Shown here: in pieces, positions 8,871 through 19,036 of the stretch
How positions within the stretch are numbered: the stretch's first letter is position 1
Layout: every line of letters starts with the position of its first letter
Assembly: GCA_002118135.1 (NCBI GenBank)
Contig: BDIU01000029.1
Location: 1,995-26,635 of the forward strand
From: Trebouxia sp. TZW2008
Lineage: Eukaryota; Chlorophyta; Trebouxiophyceae; Trebouxiales; Trebouxiaceae
Length of the DNA stretch: 24,641 nucleotides
Direction: 5' to 3'
The notes under the pieces: generated by a model
Told to the model about the DNA's origin: nothing
Seen by the model: the letters and a program-made list of their open reading frames with translations, nothing else
Databases searched by the model: none
Made by a program: the position numbers and the translations under genes

Positions 8871-9208
8871 TGCAGGTTTTTAATGTTACAAAGATCGCCT
8901 TTTATAGATCATATACATTATCAACGCCGCATTCGATAAAAAAAAAAATGACATGATAAAACAAAAAACCAAGAAAACAGCTTATATCTTTTTTTTTCTC
9001 CATTTTCATAAAAAGAAATAAACCAAAACAAGAAAAGCCAATCTCTTAAAAATGTTCAGCTTTTTGTGCTTTTTTTATTTGTTCTGATGCGTATCCTTGT
9101 TGTTAATACAAAGCAATAAAAAGACGAAAAGCACTTTGCTTTGCACGCAAACTACTTGCAATATCCCTGTACCTTGTACTTTGTACCAAGTGCCTTAAAA
9201 CAGATCAT
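8871..9208. other. rpl2 downstream spacer before island 2
   Basis: No supported gene. A 18-codon frame at 8883-8939 begins MLQRSPFIDHIHYQ and is discussed in the findings. The rest is A/T-rich. At 9141-9200 there is a diverged cap region (TTTGCACGC and several TTGTACY words), leading to the 15-bp array. Confidence 0.45.
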
Positions 9209-9283
9209 CCCAGAAAAACCTTTCCCAGAAAAGTCTTTCCCAGAAAAGTTTTTCCCCGAAAAACCTTTCTTCGAAAAACCTTT
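9209..9283. repeat. 15-bp edge array, 5 copies
   Basis: Five contiguous 15-bp units start at 9209, 9224, 9239, 9254 and 9269, of form CCCAGAAAAACCTTT with a few substitutions. The unit is the same as in the arrays at 19034 and 22097 and the reverse complement of that at 24506. Confidence 0.93.
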
Positions 9284-9763
9284 ACCTTTTGGGTACAAAG
9301 GGACCTTACCCCGTATCTTTTCGGGATACTACCCCGAATCTTTTACCGGATACTACCACGAATCTTTTACTGGATACTACCCCGTATCTTTTGTATCTTT
9401 TCGGGAGGTAATCCCTTTCGTACCCGTTTTTACAATGAGCTAAAAGGGAGAAGCTTGTACCCCGAAAAGACTTTACCCCTATACCCCTCCGGGGTACGGG
9501 GTACCGGATACTACCCCGAAGGGGTACTAGACTTTACCCCTATACCCCGAATCTTTTACCGGATACTACCCCTATACCCCGAAGGGGTACTAGACTTTCC
9601 GAAGCTTGTACCCCGAAAAGACTTTACCCCTATACCCCTATACCCCGGAGGGGTACCGGGAGAAGCTCTTCCGGGTACCGGGAGAAGCTTCTCGTATCCC
9701 TTCGTAAAGGGAGTCTCCCTTCCGGATACTACCTTGAATCTTTTACCAGATACTACCCCGAAA

Positions 9764-9862
9764 GGATACTACCCCTTACGGGGAGAAAAAAATTCCGGAT
9801 ACTACCCCTTACGGGGAGAAAAGGATTCCGGATACTACCCCTTACGGGGAGAAAAGGGTTCC
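9764..9862. repeat. 33-bp tandem repeat, 3 copies
   Basis: Copies start at 9764, 9797 and 9830. Each begins GGATACTACCCCTTACGGGG and ends in an AGAAAA...TTCC segment; the copies differ only at a few positions near the end. Confidence 0.92.
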
Positions 9863-12507
9863 GGATACTACCCCGAAGGGATACTACCCCGAATCTTTTA
9901 CCGGATACTACCCCGAAAAGATAACCCGAAGCTTTTCGGGGGGTAAAGGATTCCGGATACTACCCCGAAGGGATACTACCCCGAAGGGGTACTAGACTTT
10001 ACCCCTATACCCCTATACCCCGGAGGGGTACCGGGTACTAGACTTTACCCCGAAAAGATAACCCGAAGCTTTTCGGGGGGTAAAGGATTCCGGATACTAC
10101 CCCGAAGGGATACTACCCCGAATCTTTTACCGGATACTACCCCGAAAAAATAACCCGAAGCTTTTACCGAAGCTCTTCGTATCCCTTCGAGACTTTTCTC
10201 GTATCCCTTCGAGACTTTTCTCGTATCCCTTCGTACTAGACTTTACCACGTATCTTTTCGGGAGACTACCCCTATACCCCGAATCTTTTCCCGGATACTC
10301 TCCCGAATCTTTTCCCGGATACTACCGATAACCCGAAGCTTTTCGGGGTACTAGACTTTCCGAAGCTTTTACCGAAACTTGTACCCCGAAAGGATACTAC
10401 CCCTATACCCCTATACCCCTTACCGAAGCTTTTCGGGGTACCGGATACTACTCCTTACGGGGTACCGGATACTACCCCTTACGGGGAGAAAAGGATTCCG
10501 GATACTACCCCTATACCCCGAAGGGGTACTAGACTTTCCGAAGCTTTTACCGTAAAGGATTCCGGATACTACCCCGTATCTTTTCGGGATACTACCCCGA
10601 AGGGGTACTAGACTTTACCCCGTATCTTTTCGGGAGACTACCCCGAATCTTTTCCCGGATACTACCCCTATACCCCGAATCTTTTCCCGGATACTACCCC
10701 GAAGGGGTACTAGACTTTACCCCGAAAAGACTTTCCGAAGCTTTTACCGAAGCTTCTCGTATCCCTTCGAGAAGCTCTCCCGGGTACGGGGAGAAAAGGA
10801 TTCGTATCCCTTCGAGAAGCTCTTCGTATCCCTTCGTACTAGACTTTCCGAAGCTTTTACCGAAAAAAGGATTCCGGGTACTACCCCTATACCCCTATAC
10901 CCCTTCGGGGAGTATCCCTTCTGGGTACTAGACTTTACCCCTATACCCCTATACCCCTTCGGGGTACTGGGTACTAGACTTTACCCCGAAAAGATACTAC
11001 ACCTTACCGAAGCTTTTCGGGGGGTATCCCTTCCGGATACTACCCGGAGAAGCTTCTCCCCTTCCGGGTAGTATCCAGTAAAAGATTCGGGGTAGTATCC
11101 CGAAAAGATACGGGGTAAAGTCTAGTACGAAGGGATACGAAAAGCTTCTCCCCGTACCCCGAAAAGATACTCCCCCGAATCTTTTCCCGGATACTACCCC
11201 GAAGGGGTACCGGATACTACCCCTATACCCCTATACCCCTATACCCCGGAGGGGTACCGGGTACCGGGAGAAGCTTCTCCGGGTACCGGATACTACCCCT
11301 ATACCCCTATACCCCTTCGGGGTACGGGGAGAAAAGGATTCCGGGAGAAGCTTCTCGTATCCCTTCGTATAGGGGTAGTATTCGGTACCCCTTCGGGGTA
11401 TAGGGGTATAGGGGTATAGGGGGGTATCCGGAGAAAAGTCTCGAAGGGATACGAAGAGCTTCTCGTATCTTTTCGGGAGACGAAGAAAGTCTACTTTCTT
11501 TTCGGGATACGAAGAAAGTCTCCCGGAAGGTACACCCCCCGAAAAGATACGGGGGATTATCCGGTAAAAGATTCGGGGTAGTATCCCGAAAAGATACGGG
11601 GTAAAGTCTAGTACGTATCCCTTGGGATACGAAGAGCTTCGGTAAAAGCTTCGGAAAGTCTAGTACCCCGAAAAGATACTACCCCTATACCCCTATACCC
11701 CTTCGGGGAGAAGGGGTATAGGGGTAGTATCTTTTCGGGGTAGTATCCGGAATCCTTTTCTCCCCGTAAGGGGTAGTATCCGGTACCCGGAAGAGCTTCT
11801 CCCGGAATCCTTTTCTCCCCGTAAGGGGTAGTATCCGGAATCCTTTACCCCCCGAAAAGCTTCGGGTTATCTTTTCGGGGTAGTATCCGGTACCCCGAAA
11901 AGATACGGGGTAGTATCTTTTCGGGGTAGTATCCGGAAAGGGATACGAGAAAAGTCTCCCCGTACCCCTCCGGGGTATAGGGGTAAAGTATAGTACGAAG
12001 GGATACGAGAAAAGTCTCCCGGTACCCGGTACCCCTCCGGGGTATAGGGGTAGTATCTTTTCGGGGTAGTATCCTTTACCCGGAAGAGCTTCGGTAAGGG
12101 GTACGGTAAGGGGTAGTATCCGGTACCCCTTCGGGGTATAGGGGTATAGGGGTATAGGGTTAGTATCCCGTATCTTTTCGGGGGATTATCCGGTAAAAGA
12201 TTCGGGGGATTATCCGGTAAAAGATTCGGGGTAGTCTCCCGAAAAGATACGGGGTCAACTTTTTTATTTTTTACCGTATTTTTTCGGGGAAAAGGTTTTT
12301 GGGGTATAGGGTAAATAGTTTCCGGCCCCTTTGTTGTTTGTACCCCGTCTTTCAAAAAGGTAAAGGTTAGTATTTTTGTACTTATTTGGGGTAAGGGGGT
12401 ATCCGGTACCTTTTCGGGGTAAAAGGATAAGATCTTCTCAAAGTACTAAGGTACAAAAGAAAAAATGTTTTAAACCAAAACCAAAAGCATATAGAATACA
12501 TTGTTTT

Positions 12508-12786
12508 ATGCCACGTTCAATAAAAAAAGGTCCTTTCGTAGCTGATCATTTGTTAAAAAAAATTGATAAATTAAATGTAGAAGGAGAAAACAAGGTAATA
12601 ATAACTTGGTCACGATCTTCAACTATTATACCAATTATGATTGGTCATACAATTGCTGTTCATAATGGTCGTCAACACATTCCAATATTTGTTACTGATC
12701 AAATGGTAGGTCATAAATTAGGAGAATTTGCTCCAACACGGTCTTTTCGAGGCCATAAAAAAAGTGATAAGAAATCAAGACGATAA
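12508..12786 (+). CDS. rps19: 30S ribosomal protein S19
   Basis: S19 sits in the head of the small subunit with S13 and touches the A-site tRNA region. The 92-residue product has the family N-terminus [20 protein letters not shown], the [16 protein letters not shown] core from residue 32, and a C-terminal [22 protein letters not shown]. The start at 12508 is chosen because the upstream in-frame extension to 12376 has no family resemblance and enters repeat DNA. The 5' leader is very short: island 2 ends only about 70 bp upstream. No Shine-Dalgarno is seen. rpl22, which would come next in many bacteria and some plastids, is absent. Confidence 0.97.
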   Translation: MPRSIKKGPFVADHLLKKIDKLNVEGENKVIITWSRSSTIIPIMIGHTIAVHNGRQHIPIFVTDQMVGHKLGEFAPTRSFRGHKKSDKKSRR

Positions 12787-12818
12787 TGTTCAAGATGAAA
12801 AACTCTTTTTAGATAAGA

Positions 12819-12874
12819 TTTTCAGCAAAAAGGTTGTATCTTTTGTGTTTTTTTATTTCTTTTTTTGCTGAAAA
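12819..12874 (+). terminator. 13-bp hairpin after rps19
   Basis: TTTTCAGCAAAAA (12819-12831) is the reverse complement of 12862-12874, with a T-rich 30-nt loop. It starts 33 nt past the stop codon and is a candidate 3'-end element. The remaining 12875-13072 is A/T-rich with single island words (CCCCGAAAAACCTTTCCC at 12923-12940) and no gene. Confidence 0.6.
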
Positions 12875-13072
12875 CCGCCTGAAAAAAAGAGCACCTCGAA
12901 AGGATACGGTAAAAAGCTTTACCCCGAAAAACCTTTCCCGTAAAGGAAAAAACAAAAGTAAAGTTTAAAAACAACTGAGTATCCTTTTTTTATTTTTTAA
13001 AAACAATATCTTTTTCTGCATTCTTTTATCCCGAATAAATGATTTTTAAAGAAAAGATCTTTCTTATATTTC

Positions 13073-13092
13073 GTGCGAATGCAGTACACCAG
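13073..13092. repeat. Left terminal cap of island 3
   Basis: GTGCGAATGCAGTACACCAG is a perfect 20-bp reverse complement of 21234-21253, the right cap of island 5. Related left caps are at 4061-4073 and 19019-19036. Confidence 0.9.
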
Positions 13093-14611
13093 TACCCTGT
13101 ATGATGTACGCTGTACTCCAATACCCTGTGGTTTGTACCCCGAAAAACCTTTCCCCTTACCTTTTTGGGGTACAAATCCTTTTACCTCGAAAAACCTTTT
13201 CCCAGAAAAAATAATCCCTAAAAACACTTTCCCCTATACCCCGTCTCTTTTCGGGATACTACCCTATACCCCGAAAAGATACTACCCCGAAAAGACTTTA
13301 CCCCGAATCTTTTACCGGATACTACCCCGAAAAGACTTTACCCCGAATCTTTTACCGGATACTACCCCGAAAAGACTTTACCCCGAAAAGATACTACCCC
13401 GAAAAGATACTACCCCGAAAAGATAACCCGAAGCTTTTCGGGGGGTATCCCTTCCGGATACTACCCCTTACCGTATCCGGTAAAAGATTCGGGGTAAAGT
13501 CTTTTCGGGGTACTAGACTTTCCGAAGCTTTTACCGAAGCTTGTACCCCGAAGGGATACTACCCCGAAGGGGTACCGGATACTACCCCGAAGGGGTACCG
13601 GATACTACCCCGAAGGGGTACCGGATACTACCCCTATACGAAGGGATACGAAGAGCTTCTCGTATCCCTTCGTACTAGACTTTCCGAAGCTTTTACCGTA
13701 AAGGATTCCGGATACTACCCCGTCTCTTTTCGGGATACTACCCCGTATTTTTTACCGAAGCTTTTACCGTAAAGGATTCCGGATACTACCCCGAAAAGAT
13801 ACTACCCCTATACCCCGGAGGGGTACCGGGTACCGGGTACCGGGTACTAGACTTTACCCCGAAAAGATACTACCCCGAAAAGATAACCCGAAGCTTTTCG
13901 GGGGGTAAAGGATTCCGGATACTACCCCGAAAAGATACTACCCCTATACCCCGGAGGGGTACCGGGTACCGGGTACTAGACTTTACCCCTATACCCCGAA
14001 TCTTTTACCGGATACTACCCCGAAAAGATAACCCGAAGCTTGTACCCCGAAGGGGTAAAGGGGTACTAGACTTTCCGAAGCTTTTACCGAAGCTTGTACC
14101 CCTATACGAAGGGATACGAGAAGCTTCTCCCCGTACCCCGAAGGGGTATAGGGGTATAGGGGTACGGGGAGAAGCTTCTCGTATCCCTTTCCGGATACTA
14201 CCCCGAAAAGATACTACCCCTATACCCCGGAGGGGTACCGGGTACCGGGTACTAGACTTTACCCCTATACCCCGAAGGGGTACCGGATACTACCCCTATA
14301 CCCCTTCGGGGTACGGGGAGAAAAGGATTCCGGGAGACTTTTCTCGTATCCCTTCGTACTAAACTTTCCGAAGCTTTTACCGAAAAGGATTCCGGATACT
14401 ACCCCGAAAAGATACTACCCCTATACCCCTATACCCCGGAGGGGTACCGGGTACCGGGTACTAGACTTTACCCCTATACCCCGAAGGGGTACCGGATACT
14501 ACCCCTTCGGGGTACAAGCTTCGGTAAAAGATACGGGGTAGTATCCCGAAAAGATACGGGGTATGTCTTTTTATCTTTTCGGGGAAAGTCTTTTCAGGGA
14601 AAACCTTTTCT

Positions 14612-14629
14612 GGGGTCCTGCATTTGTAC
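14612..14629. repeat. Right terminal cap of island 3 (diverged)
   Basis: GGGGTCCTGCATTTGTAC lies where repeat DNA ends and unique AT-rich DNA begins. It differs by a few bases from the right caps at 21236-21253 and 24594-24611. Confidence 0.7.
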
Positions 14630-14645
14630 GAAAAGTTGGTAGAAA

Positions 14646-14696
14646 TAGAGGGATATTTACATATATAATAGTCTTATATATGACTATTACCCTCTA
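14646..14696 (+). promoter_or_regulatory. Hairpin with TATAAT box upstream of rps3
   Basis: TAGAGGG (14646-14652) pairs with CCCTCTA (14690-14696), and inside it AATAGTC (14667-14673) pairs with GACTATT (14682-14688). A perfect TATAAT lies at 14664-14669 but without a -35 box at a usual distance (TTGGTA is 22 bp away). It could be a -10-only promoter or a leader structure. The region 14700-14899 is the unique AT-rich rps3 leader. Confidence 0.4.
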
Positions 14697-14899
14697 CTTT
14701 GTAGTAAAAGTAAAAAAAGTATGAGAATGTAAATCATTTCTAACAAAAGCTACTCTATCTAAATTATATAAATATAGAGTATAAACAATTAAACAATCTA
14801 TCTCCTATCTTTATAAAAAAACATGAACTTTATTAGGTTCTTTTTCATATTTGTTTCAAACGGTTTTACAAAAAAAACAAAAAAAAGGAGTACTTTATT

Positions 14900-15745
14900 A
14901 TGGGACAAAAAGTTCACCCTTTAGGGTTTCGGATTGGTATTACTCAAAAATATCAATCTGAATGGTGTATTAAACCAATCCATTACCCTAAAATAGTCAT
15001 GGAAGATCAGTTTTTAAGAAAATATTTGTTTAAACGATTCCCTTTAGCTAGGATCTCTACTATTAGGATTGACAGGATAATAGATACAAATGTATTACAT
15101 ATTAAGATAACTACACCAGAAAGTTTTTCTTTTTCTTTTCGTGAAAAAACAAAAATCTCAAGAGAGTTAAAAAGTAAGATTAAAATCTTTAGGTTTGAAA
15201 ACTATCCTCTCGCTATCTCTTCAAACAATTTTAAAAAGGTTGAAAAACAGAAAGATCCTAATCAAAGGTTTAAGAAGAATCCCCTTGTTGTTGTGGATAT
15301 AACACCTTCGCGTCGAAAATACAGGTTAGCTTCTTTTTTTGCTGATTATTTCGTGTTGCAGTTTGAAAAACGTATTCCTTTTCGTAAAGCTTTAAGACAA
15401 GTAATGAGGTCTTATCGACGAGCTCATCAACATAATGTAGAAGGAATAAAAATACAAATATCAGGTCGTATAAATGGTGCTGAAATCGCTCGAACTGAAT
15501 GGACACGAAAGGGTCGTGTTCCTTTACATACGTTGAAAGCTGATATTGACTATTCTTCTAAATCTGCAAAAACCATTTATGGTCTTCTTGGTATAAAGAT
15601 TTGGGTTTTTAGAGGGATAACGAAGACAAAAATGCGCACCCTATTTCCAAATAAAGTACCAAATAGAAAAACATTTCCAAATAAAAAACAAAAAAATCTT
15701 TCAAGAGTACGAAAAAGAGACATCTTAAAAGATTCAAAACAATAA
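14900..15745 (+). CDS. rps3: 30S ribosomal protein S3
   Basis: S3 lies at the mRNA entry channel of the small subunit. The start MGQKVHPLGFRIGITQKYQSEW is the family N-terminus, with an AAGGAG-type site 9 nt upstream (14886-14890). The C-terminal domain is well conserved: VEGIKIQISGRINGAEIART from residue 180, then TEWTRKGRVPLHTLKADIDY and GIKIWVFRG. The protein has 281 residues, longer than the typical 210-240, because of a basic middle segment (about residues 75-125) and a Lys/Arg-rich tail after residue 238. Odd point: between Gly13 and Gly182 there is no glycine, so the GxxG loop of the KH domain is missing. Diverged S3 middles occur in green algal plastids. The frame is intact. Confidence 0.97.
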   Translation: MGQKVHPLGFRIGITQKYQSEWCIKPIHYPKIVMEDQFLRKYLFKRFPLARISTIRIDRIIDTNVLHIKITTPESFSFSFREKTKISRELKSKIKIFRFENYPLAISSNNFKKVEKQKDPNQRFKKNPLVVVDITPSRRKYRLASFFADYFVLQFEKRIPFRKALRQVMRSYRRAHQHNVEGIKIQISGRINGAEIARTEWTRKGRVPLHTLKADIDYSSKSAKTIYGLLGIKIWVFRGITKTKMRTLFPNKVPNRKTFPNKKQKNLSRVRKRDILKDSKQ

Positions 15746-16024
15746 ACAAACCTTTTTTTTCAAAATTACCAATTATAGAGATCATAAAAGAAATAAAAAA
15801 CAAACAATTTTGTAAATAGAATTCTTTTTGGCTTTTGATTTTTTCCTTTTTTGATTTCTCTTTTTGGCCTTTTTTCCACTGTTGAGAGAAAGCGTATCTT
15901 CTACCCTGAAAGAACTTTCCTTGAAAAGAGCCAACCCGATAAAAAGACCCGATAAAAAAGACCCGAGAAGAAGACAGTACCGCAGAAAAGAGCCGACCCG
16001 ATAAAAGAACGAAAAGAAAAAAAG
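15746..16024. other. rps3 downstream spacer
   Basis: No gene is seen. It is T/A-rich to about 15890, then has short CCCGATAAAAAGAC repeats (about 15935-16020) that lead into the island. A reverse-strand frame here is a Phe/Leu low-complexity artefact. Confidence 0.5.
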
Positions 16025-17535
16025 ACATACCCCGTATCTTTTCGGGATACTACCCCGTATCTTTTCGGGATACTACCCCGAATCTTTTACTGGATACTAC
16101 CCCGTATCTTTTACCGTAAAGGATTCCAGATACTACTCCTATACCCCTTCGGAGTATGGGGTACTCTATATGGGGAGAAAAGGGATTTCGTATCCCTTGA
16201 AAAAATCATCTCATTGTAAACCCGATAAAAAGACATACGAATCCCTTTCGTATCCCTTTTTACAATGTTATTAAAGGATACTACCCCTATACCCCGAAGG
16301 GATACTACCCCTATACCCCTTCGGGGTACGGGGTACCGGATACTACCCCGAAAAGATAACCCGAAGCTTTTCGGGGTACTAGACTTTACCCCGAAAAGAT
16401 ACTAACCCTTACCGTATCCGGTACCCGGAAGAGCTTCTCCCGGTACCCGGAGAAGCTTCTCCCGGTACCCCTCCGGGGTAGTATCCCTTCGGGGTATAGG
16501 GGAGTATCCGGGAAAAGATTCGGGGTATAGGGGTAATAGACTTTCCGAAGCTTTTACCGAAGCTTGTACCCCGAAAAGACTTTACCCCTATACCCCGAAA
16601 AGATAAGCCGTATCCCTTCTGGGTACTAGACTTTACCCCTATACCCCGAAAAGATAACCCGTATCCCTTCGGGGTACTAGACTTTACCCCTATACCCCTA
16701 TACCCCGGAGGGGTACCGGATACTACCCCTATACCCCTTCGGGGTACGGGGTACCGGATACTACCCCGAAAAGATAACCCGAAGCTTTTCGGGGAAAAGC
16801 TCTTCGTATCCCTTCGTACTAGACTTTACCCCTATACCCCTTACGGGGAGAAAAGGATTCCGGATACTACCCCTTACCGTATCCCTTACCGAATACCTTC
16901 CGGATAAAGGATACTACCCCGAATCTTTTACCGGATACTACCCCGAAAAGATACTACCCCGAAAAGCTTCGGGTTATCTTTTCGGGGTAGTATCCGGTAC
17001 CCCGTACCCCGAAGGGGTATAGGGGTAGTATCCCTTCGGGGTATAGGGGTAGTATCCGGAATCCTTTACGGTAAAAGCTTCGGAAAGTCTAGTACGAAGG
17101 GATACGAAAAGCTTCGGGTTATCTTTTCGGGGTAGTATCCGGTACCCCTTCGGGGTATAGGGGTAAAGTCTAGTACCCCTTTACCCCTTCGGGGTACAAG
17201 CTTCGGGTTATCTTTTCGGGGTAGTATCCGGTACCCCGTACCCCGAAGGGGTATAGGGGTATAGGGGTAGTATCCGGTACCCCGTACCCCGAAGGGGTAT
17301 AGGGGTAGTATCCGGTACCCCTTCGGGGTATAGGGGTATAAAGGTATAAGGGAGTCTTTTTATTTTTTCGGGGAGATAGTTTTCGGGGAAAGCTTTTTCG
17401 GGGTACGAAGAGTATCCTTTCGGGGAAAACCTTTTATACCTCAAAGGGAATACCTTTTCGAGGAAAGTTTTTTCGGGGTATAGGTAAAGGTTTTTCGGGG
17501 TAAGGCCTTTTCGGGGTATGGGGTGTGGTTAGTAT
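16025..17535. repeat. Repeat island 4 (rps3-rpl16 spacer)
   Basis: About 1.5 kb of GC-rich repeats. The C-rich orientation runs to about 16960 and the G-rich orientation from about 16965 to 17535, a clean switch near 16962. A CTCATTGTAA ... TTTTTACAATG pair (16211-16268) marks an AT-rich insert with TACGAATCCC words. The word CGAAGCTTTTCGGGG preceded by AGATAACC occurs at about 16352 and 16780, and its inverse at about 16969, 17107 and 17201. No clear cap was found at either end. Confidence 0.94.
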
Positions 17536-17767
17536 CTTTTCGGGGTAAAAAAAAAAGGGTTAAGGGGTAAAGAAGTTTGCAAGATTTTAACAGCAAAGAC
17601 GCTTTTTTTAAAATTAGAACCCCCTTTCGGTATTTGGATGCGTCTCTTTTCGCACTACCCCTCTTTCCCTGTTTTCGATATTTGGAGGAAACAAAACTTG
17701 TTTATGAAAAAGAACCAAAAACCAAAAAACAAAAACAAAATTAAAACAAAATAAAAAAGAGGTAAAT
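17536..17767. other. rpl16 leader
   Basis: Unique, AT-rich DNA without a gene. AGACGC (17597-17602) and GCGTCT (17640-17645) can pair. GAGG at 17759-17762, five bases before the ATG, is a plausible Shine-Dalgarno for rpl16. Confidence 0.5.
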
Positions 17768-18184
17768 ATGTTAAGTCCTAAAAAAACAAGATTTCGCAAA
17801 CAGCATCGTGGTAGAATGAAGGGAACGGCACATCGTGGTAATACGATAGCTTTTGGTGATTTTGCTTTACAAGCATTAGAACCTTCTTGGGTTACTTCGC
17901 GACAAATAGAAGCAGGTCGCCGTGCAATAACTCGTTATGCTCGTCGTGGTGGGAAATTATGGATACGTTTATTTCCAGATAAACCAGTTACAATGCGTGC
18001 AGCCGAAACACGTATGGGTTCTGGAAAAGGTTCTGTTGAATATTGGGTTGCTGTCGTAAAACCAGGCAAAATCTTGTATGAAATGAGAGGTGTTTCTGAA
18101 CTAACCGCTCGCTCAGCTATGAGAATTGCTTCATATAAAATGCCAATAAAGACAAGGTTTGTTACCAAAGAAAGTAGAAAGTAA
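17768..18184 (+). CDS. rpl16: 50S ribosomal protein L16
   Basis: L16 binds 23S rRNA near the A-site tRNA elbow and helps organise the peptidyl-transferase region. The 138-residue product is full length. It begins [19 protein letters not shown], has [19 protein letters not shown] at residues 70-88, and continues with [22 protein letters not shown] lies five bases before the start. There is no intron; in land plants this gene usually has one after a few codons. It is followed after 93 bp by rpl14, the only neighbour pair here not separated by repeats, so the two are probably co-transcribed. Confidence 0.98.
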   Translation: MLSPKKTRFRKQHRGRMKGTAHRGNTIAFGDFALQALEPSWVTSRQIEAGRRAITRYARRGGKLWIRLFPDKPVTMRAAETRMGSGKGSVEYWVAVVKPGKILYEMRGVSELTARSAMRIASYKMPIKTRFVTKESRK

Positions 18185-18195
18185 GAGGTAAAGGT

Positions 18196-18219
18196 ACCCT
18201 TTCTTTTTAAAGGAAGGGT
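18196..18219 (+). other. Intercistronic hairpin between rpl16 and rpl14
   Basis: ACCCTTTCTTT pairs with AAAGGAAGGGT (one G-U pair) with almost no loop; in practice a 4-nt loop would form. It begins 11 nt after the rpl16 stop. It may protect a processed rpl16 3' end or a rpl14 5' end. Confidence 0.6.
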
Positions 18220-18277
18220 TGAAAAAAAGAATTAACAAAAGCGCAATAATATAGTAACCATTACATAAAAAGAAGTT

Positions 18278-18646
18278 ATGATCCAACCTCAATCTTATCT
18301 TGTTGTAGCTGATAATAGCGGTGCAAAAAAATTAATGTGTATACGGGTTTTAAATAAAAATCAAAGCCAATTTGCTAATATTGGAGATATAATTGTTGCT
18401 GTAGTTAAAGAAGCTATCCCAAACATGCCTTTAAAAAAGTCTGATATTGTTCAAGCTGTTATTGTACGAACTTGTAAAGGTTTACGCCGTGAAAACGGTA
18501 TGAGGATTCGTTTTGATGAGAACGCAGCTGTAATTATTAATAAAGAAGGAAACCCTCGAGGAACACGTGTTTTTGGCCCAATAGCTCGAGAGTTACGAGA
18601 TCGCAATTTTACAAAAATTGTATCATTAGCACCCGAAGTTCTTTAA
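18278..18646 (+). CDS. rpl14: 50S ribosomal protein L14
   Basis: L14 is a subunit-interface protein bound to 23S rRNA beside L19 and L3. The 122-residue length is exactly usual. The N-terminus [20 protein letters not shown] and the C-terminal [18 protein letters not shown] (from residue 91), ending SLAPEVL, are family signatures. No strong Shine-Dalgarno precedes ATG 18278. The rpl29, rps17 and rpl24 genes that flank rpl14 in bacteria and red-lineage plastids are absent, as in green plastids. The next gene, rpl5, is 2.7 kb away across an island. Confidence 0.98.
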   Translation: MIQPQSYLVVADNSGAKKLMCIRVLNKNQSQFANIGDIIVAVVKEAIPNMPLKKSDIVQAVIVRTCKGLRRENGMRIRFDENAAVIINKEGNPRGTRVFGPIARELRDRNFTKIVSLAPEVL

Positions 18647-18772
18647 AAAAAACAAGAATTGATAAGATTGTTTGTATTTTTATGCTTTTTTTTTACTGTT
18701 TATCTTTTCACTTTTTCTTATTGTTTTCCTTTTACTGTTTTTTTCACTGTTTTTCTTTTGGCTGCTTCTGCA

Positions 18773-18811
18773 TTTTAAAAGCAACTAAATCTCCCTTAGT
18801 TGCTTTTAAAA
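18773..18811 (+). terminator. 16-bp perfect hairpin after rpl14
   Basis: TTTTAAAAGCAACTAA (18773-18788) is the exact reverse complement of 18796-18811, with a 7-nt loop. It is the strongest 3' hairpin in the window, 126 nt past the rpl14 stop and 11 bp before island 5. A degenerate CTGCATTTT cap word overlaps its left arm. The preceding 18647-18770 is a T-rich tail with no gene. Confidence 0.75.
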
Positions 18812-18822
18812 AGCAAAAAAAA

Positions 18823-18912
18823 GGGGTAGTATCCGGTACCCCGAAAAGATACGGGGTAGTATCCGGTACCCCGAAAAGATACGGGGTAGTATCCGGTACC
18901 CCGAAAAGATAC
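18823..18912. repeat. 30-bp tandem repeat, 3 perfect copies
   Basis: Identical units start at 18823, 18853 and 18883. Each is GGGGTAGTATCCGGTACCCC followed by GAAAAGATAC. Perfect identity suggests recent expansion. Confidence 0.95.
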
Positions 18913-19018
18913 GGGGTAGTATCCCTTCGGGGTACAAGAAATACAAGGGATACAAGGATACAAGGTATACTATGTACGTTGCTTATCTTTTTGTTTTGGT
19001 TGTTCGAAGAAAATGGTA

Positions 19019-19036
19019 GTGCAAATGCAGTACCCC
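19019..19036. repeat. Left terminal cap of island 5
   Basis: GTGCAAATGCAGTACCCC sits directly before the 15-bp array. It differs by two bases from the reverse complement of the right cap of the same island (21236-21253). Confidence 0.88.

Larger units (their letters stand above)
9209..12435. repeat. Repeat island 2 (rpl2-rps19 spacer)
   Basis: About 3.2 kb of GC-rich repeats. It opens with a 15-bp tandem array, then the C-rich orientation prevails to about 11060 (GGATACTACCCCG, ACTAGACTTTACCCC, CGAAGCTTTTCGGGG). From about 11070 to 12435 the G-rich orientation prevails, with a C-type patch at 11160-11350. The right end runs to within about 70 bp of rps19. Open frames inside translate to repeats and are not genes. 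Confidence 0.95.
13073..14640. repeat. Repeat island 3 (rps19-rps3 spacer)
   Basis: About 1.6 kb. Left cap, then CCCCGAAAAACCTTT units (from 13139), then a C-rich arm to about 14500. The block TACCCCGGAGGGGTACCGGG with tandem TACCGGG recurs near 13810, 13945, 14223 and 14433. The G-rich arm is very short (14505-14610), ending in GGGAAAGTCTTTTCA units and a right cap (14612-14629). Confidence 0.95.

Noticed and set aside
9141..9946. Two forward open frames of 100 and 163 codons in island 2
   Set aside because: Made of the 15- and 33-bp tandem repeats; low-complexity peptides without any family resemblance.
11867..12355. Reverse-strand open frame of 162 codons before rps19
   Set aside because: Entirely within repeat words of island 2, antisense to the gene cluster.
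15609..16028. Reverse-strand frame of 139 codons overlapping the rps3 end
   Set aside because: Antisense to the conserved S3 C-terminus and made of Phe/Leu from A-rich DNA.
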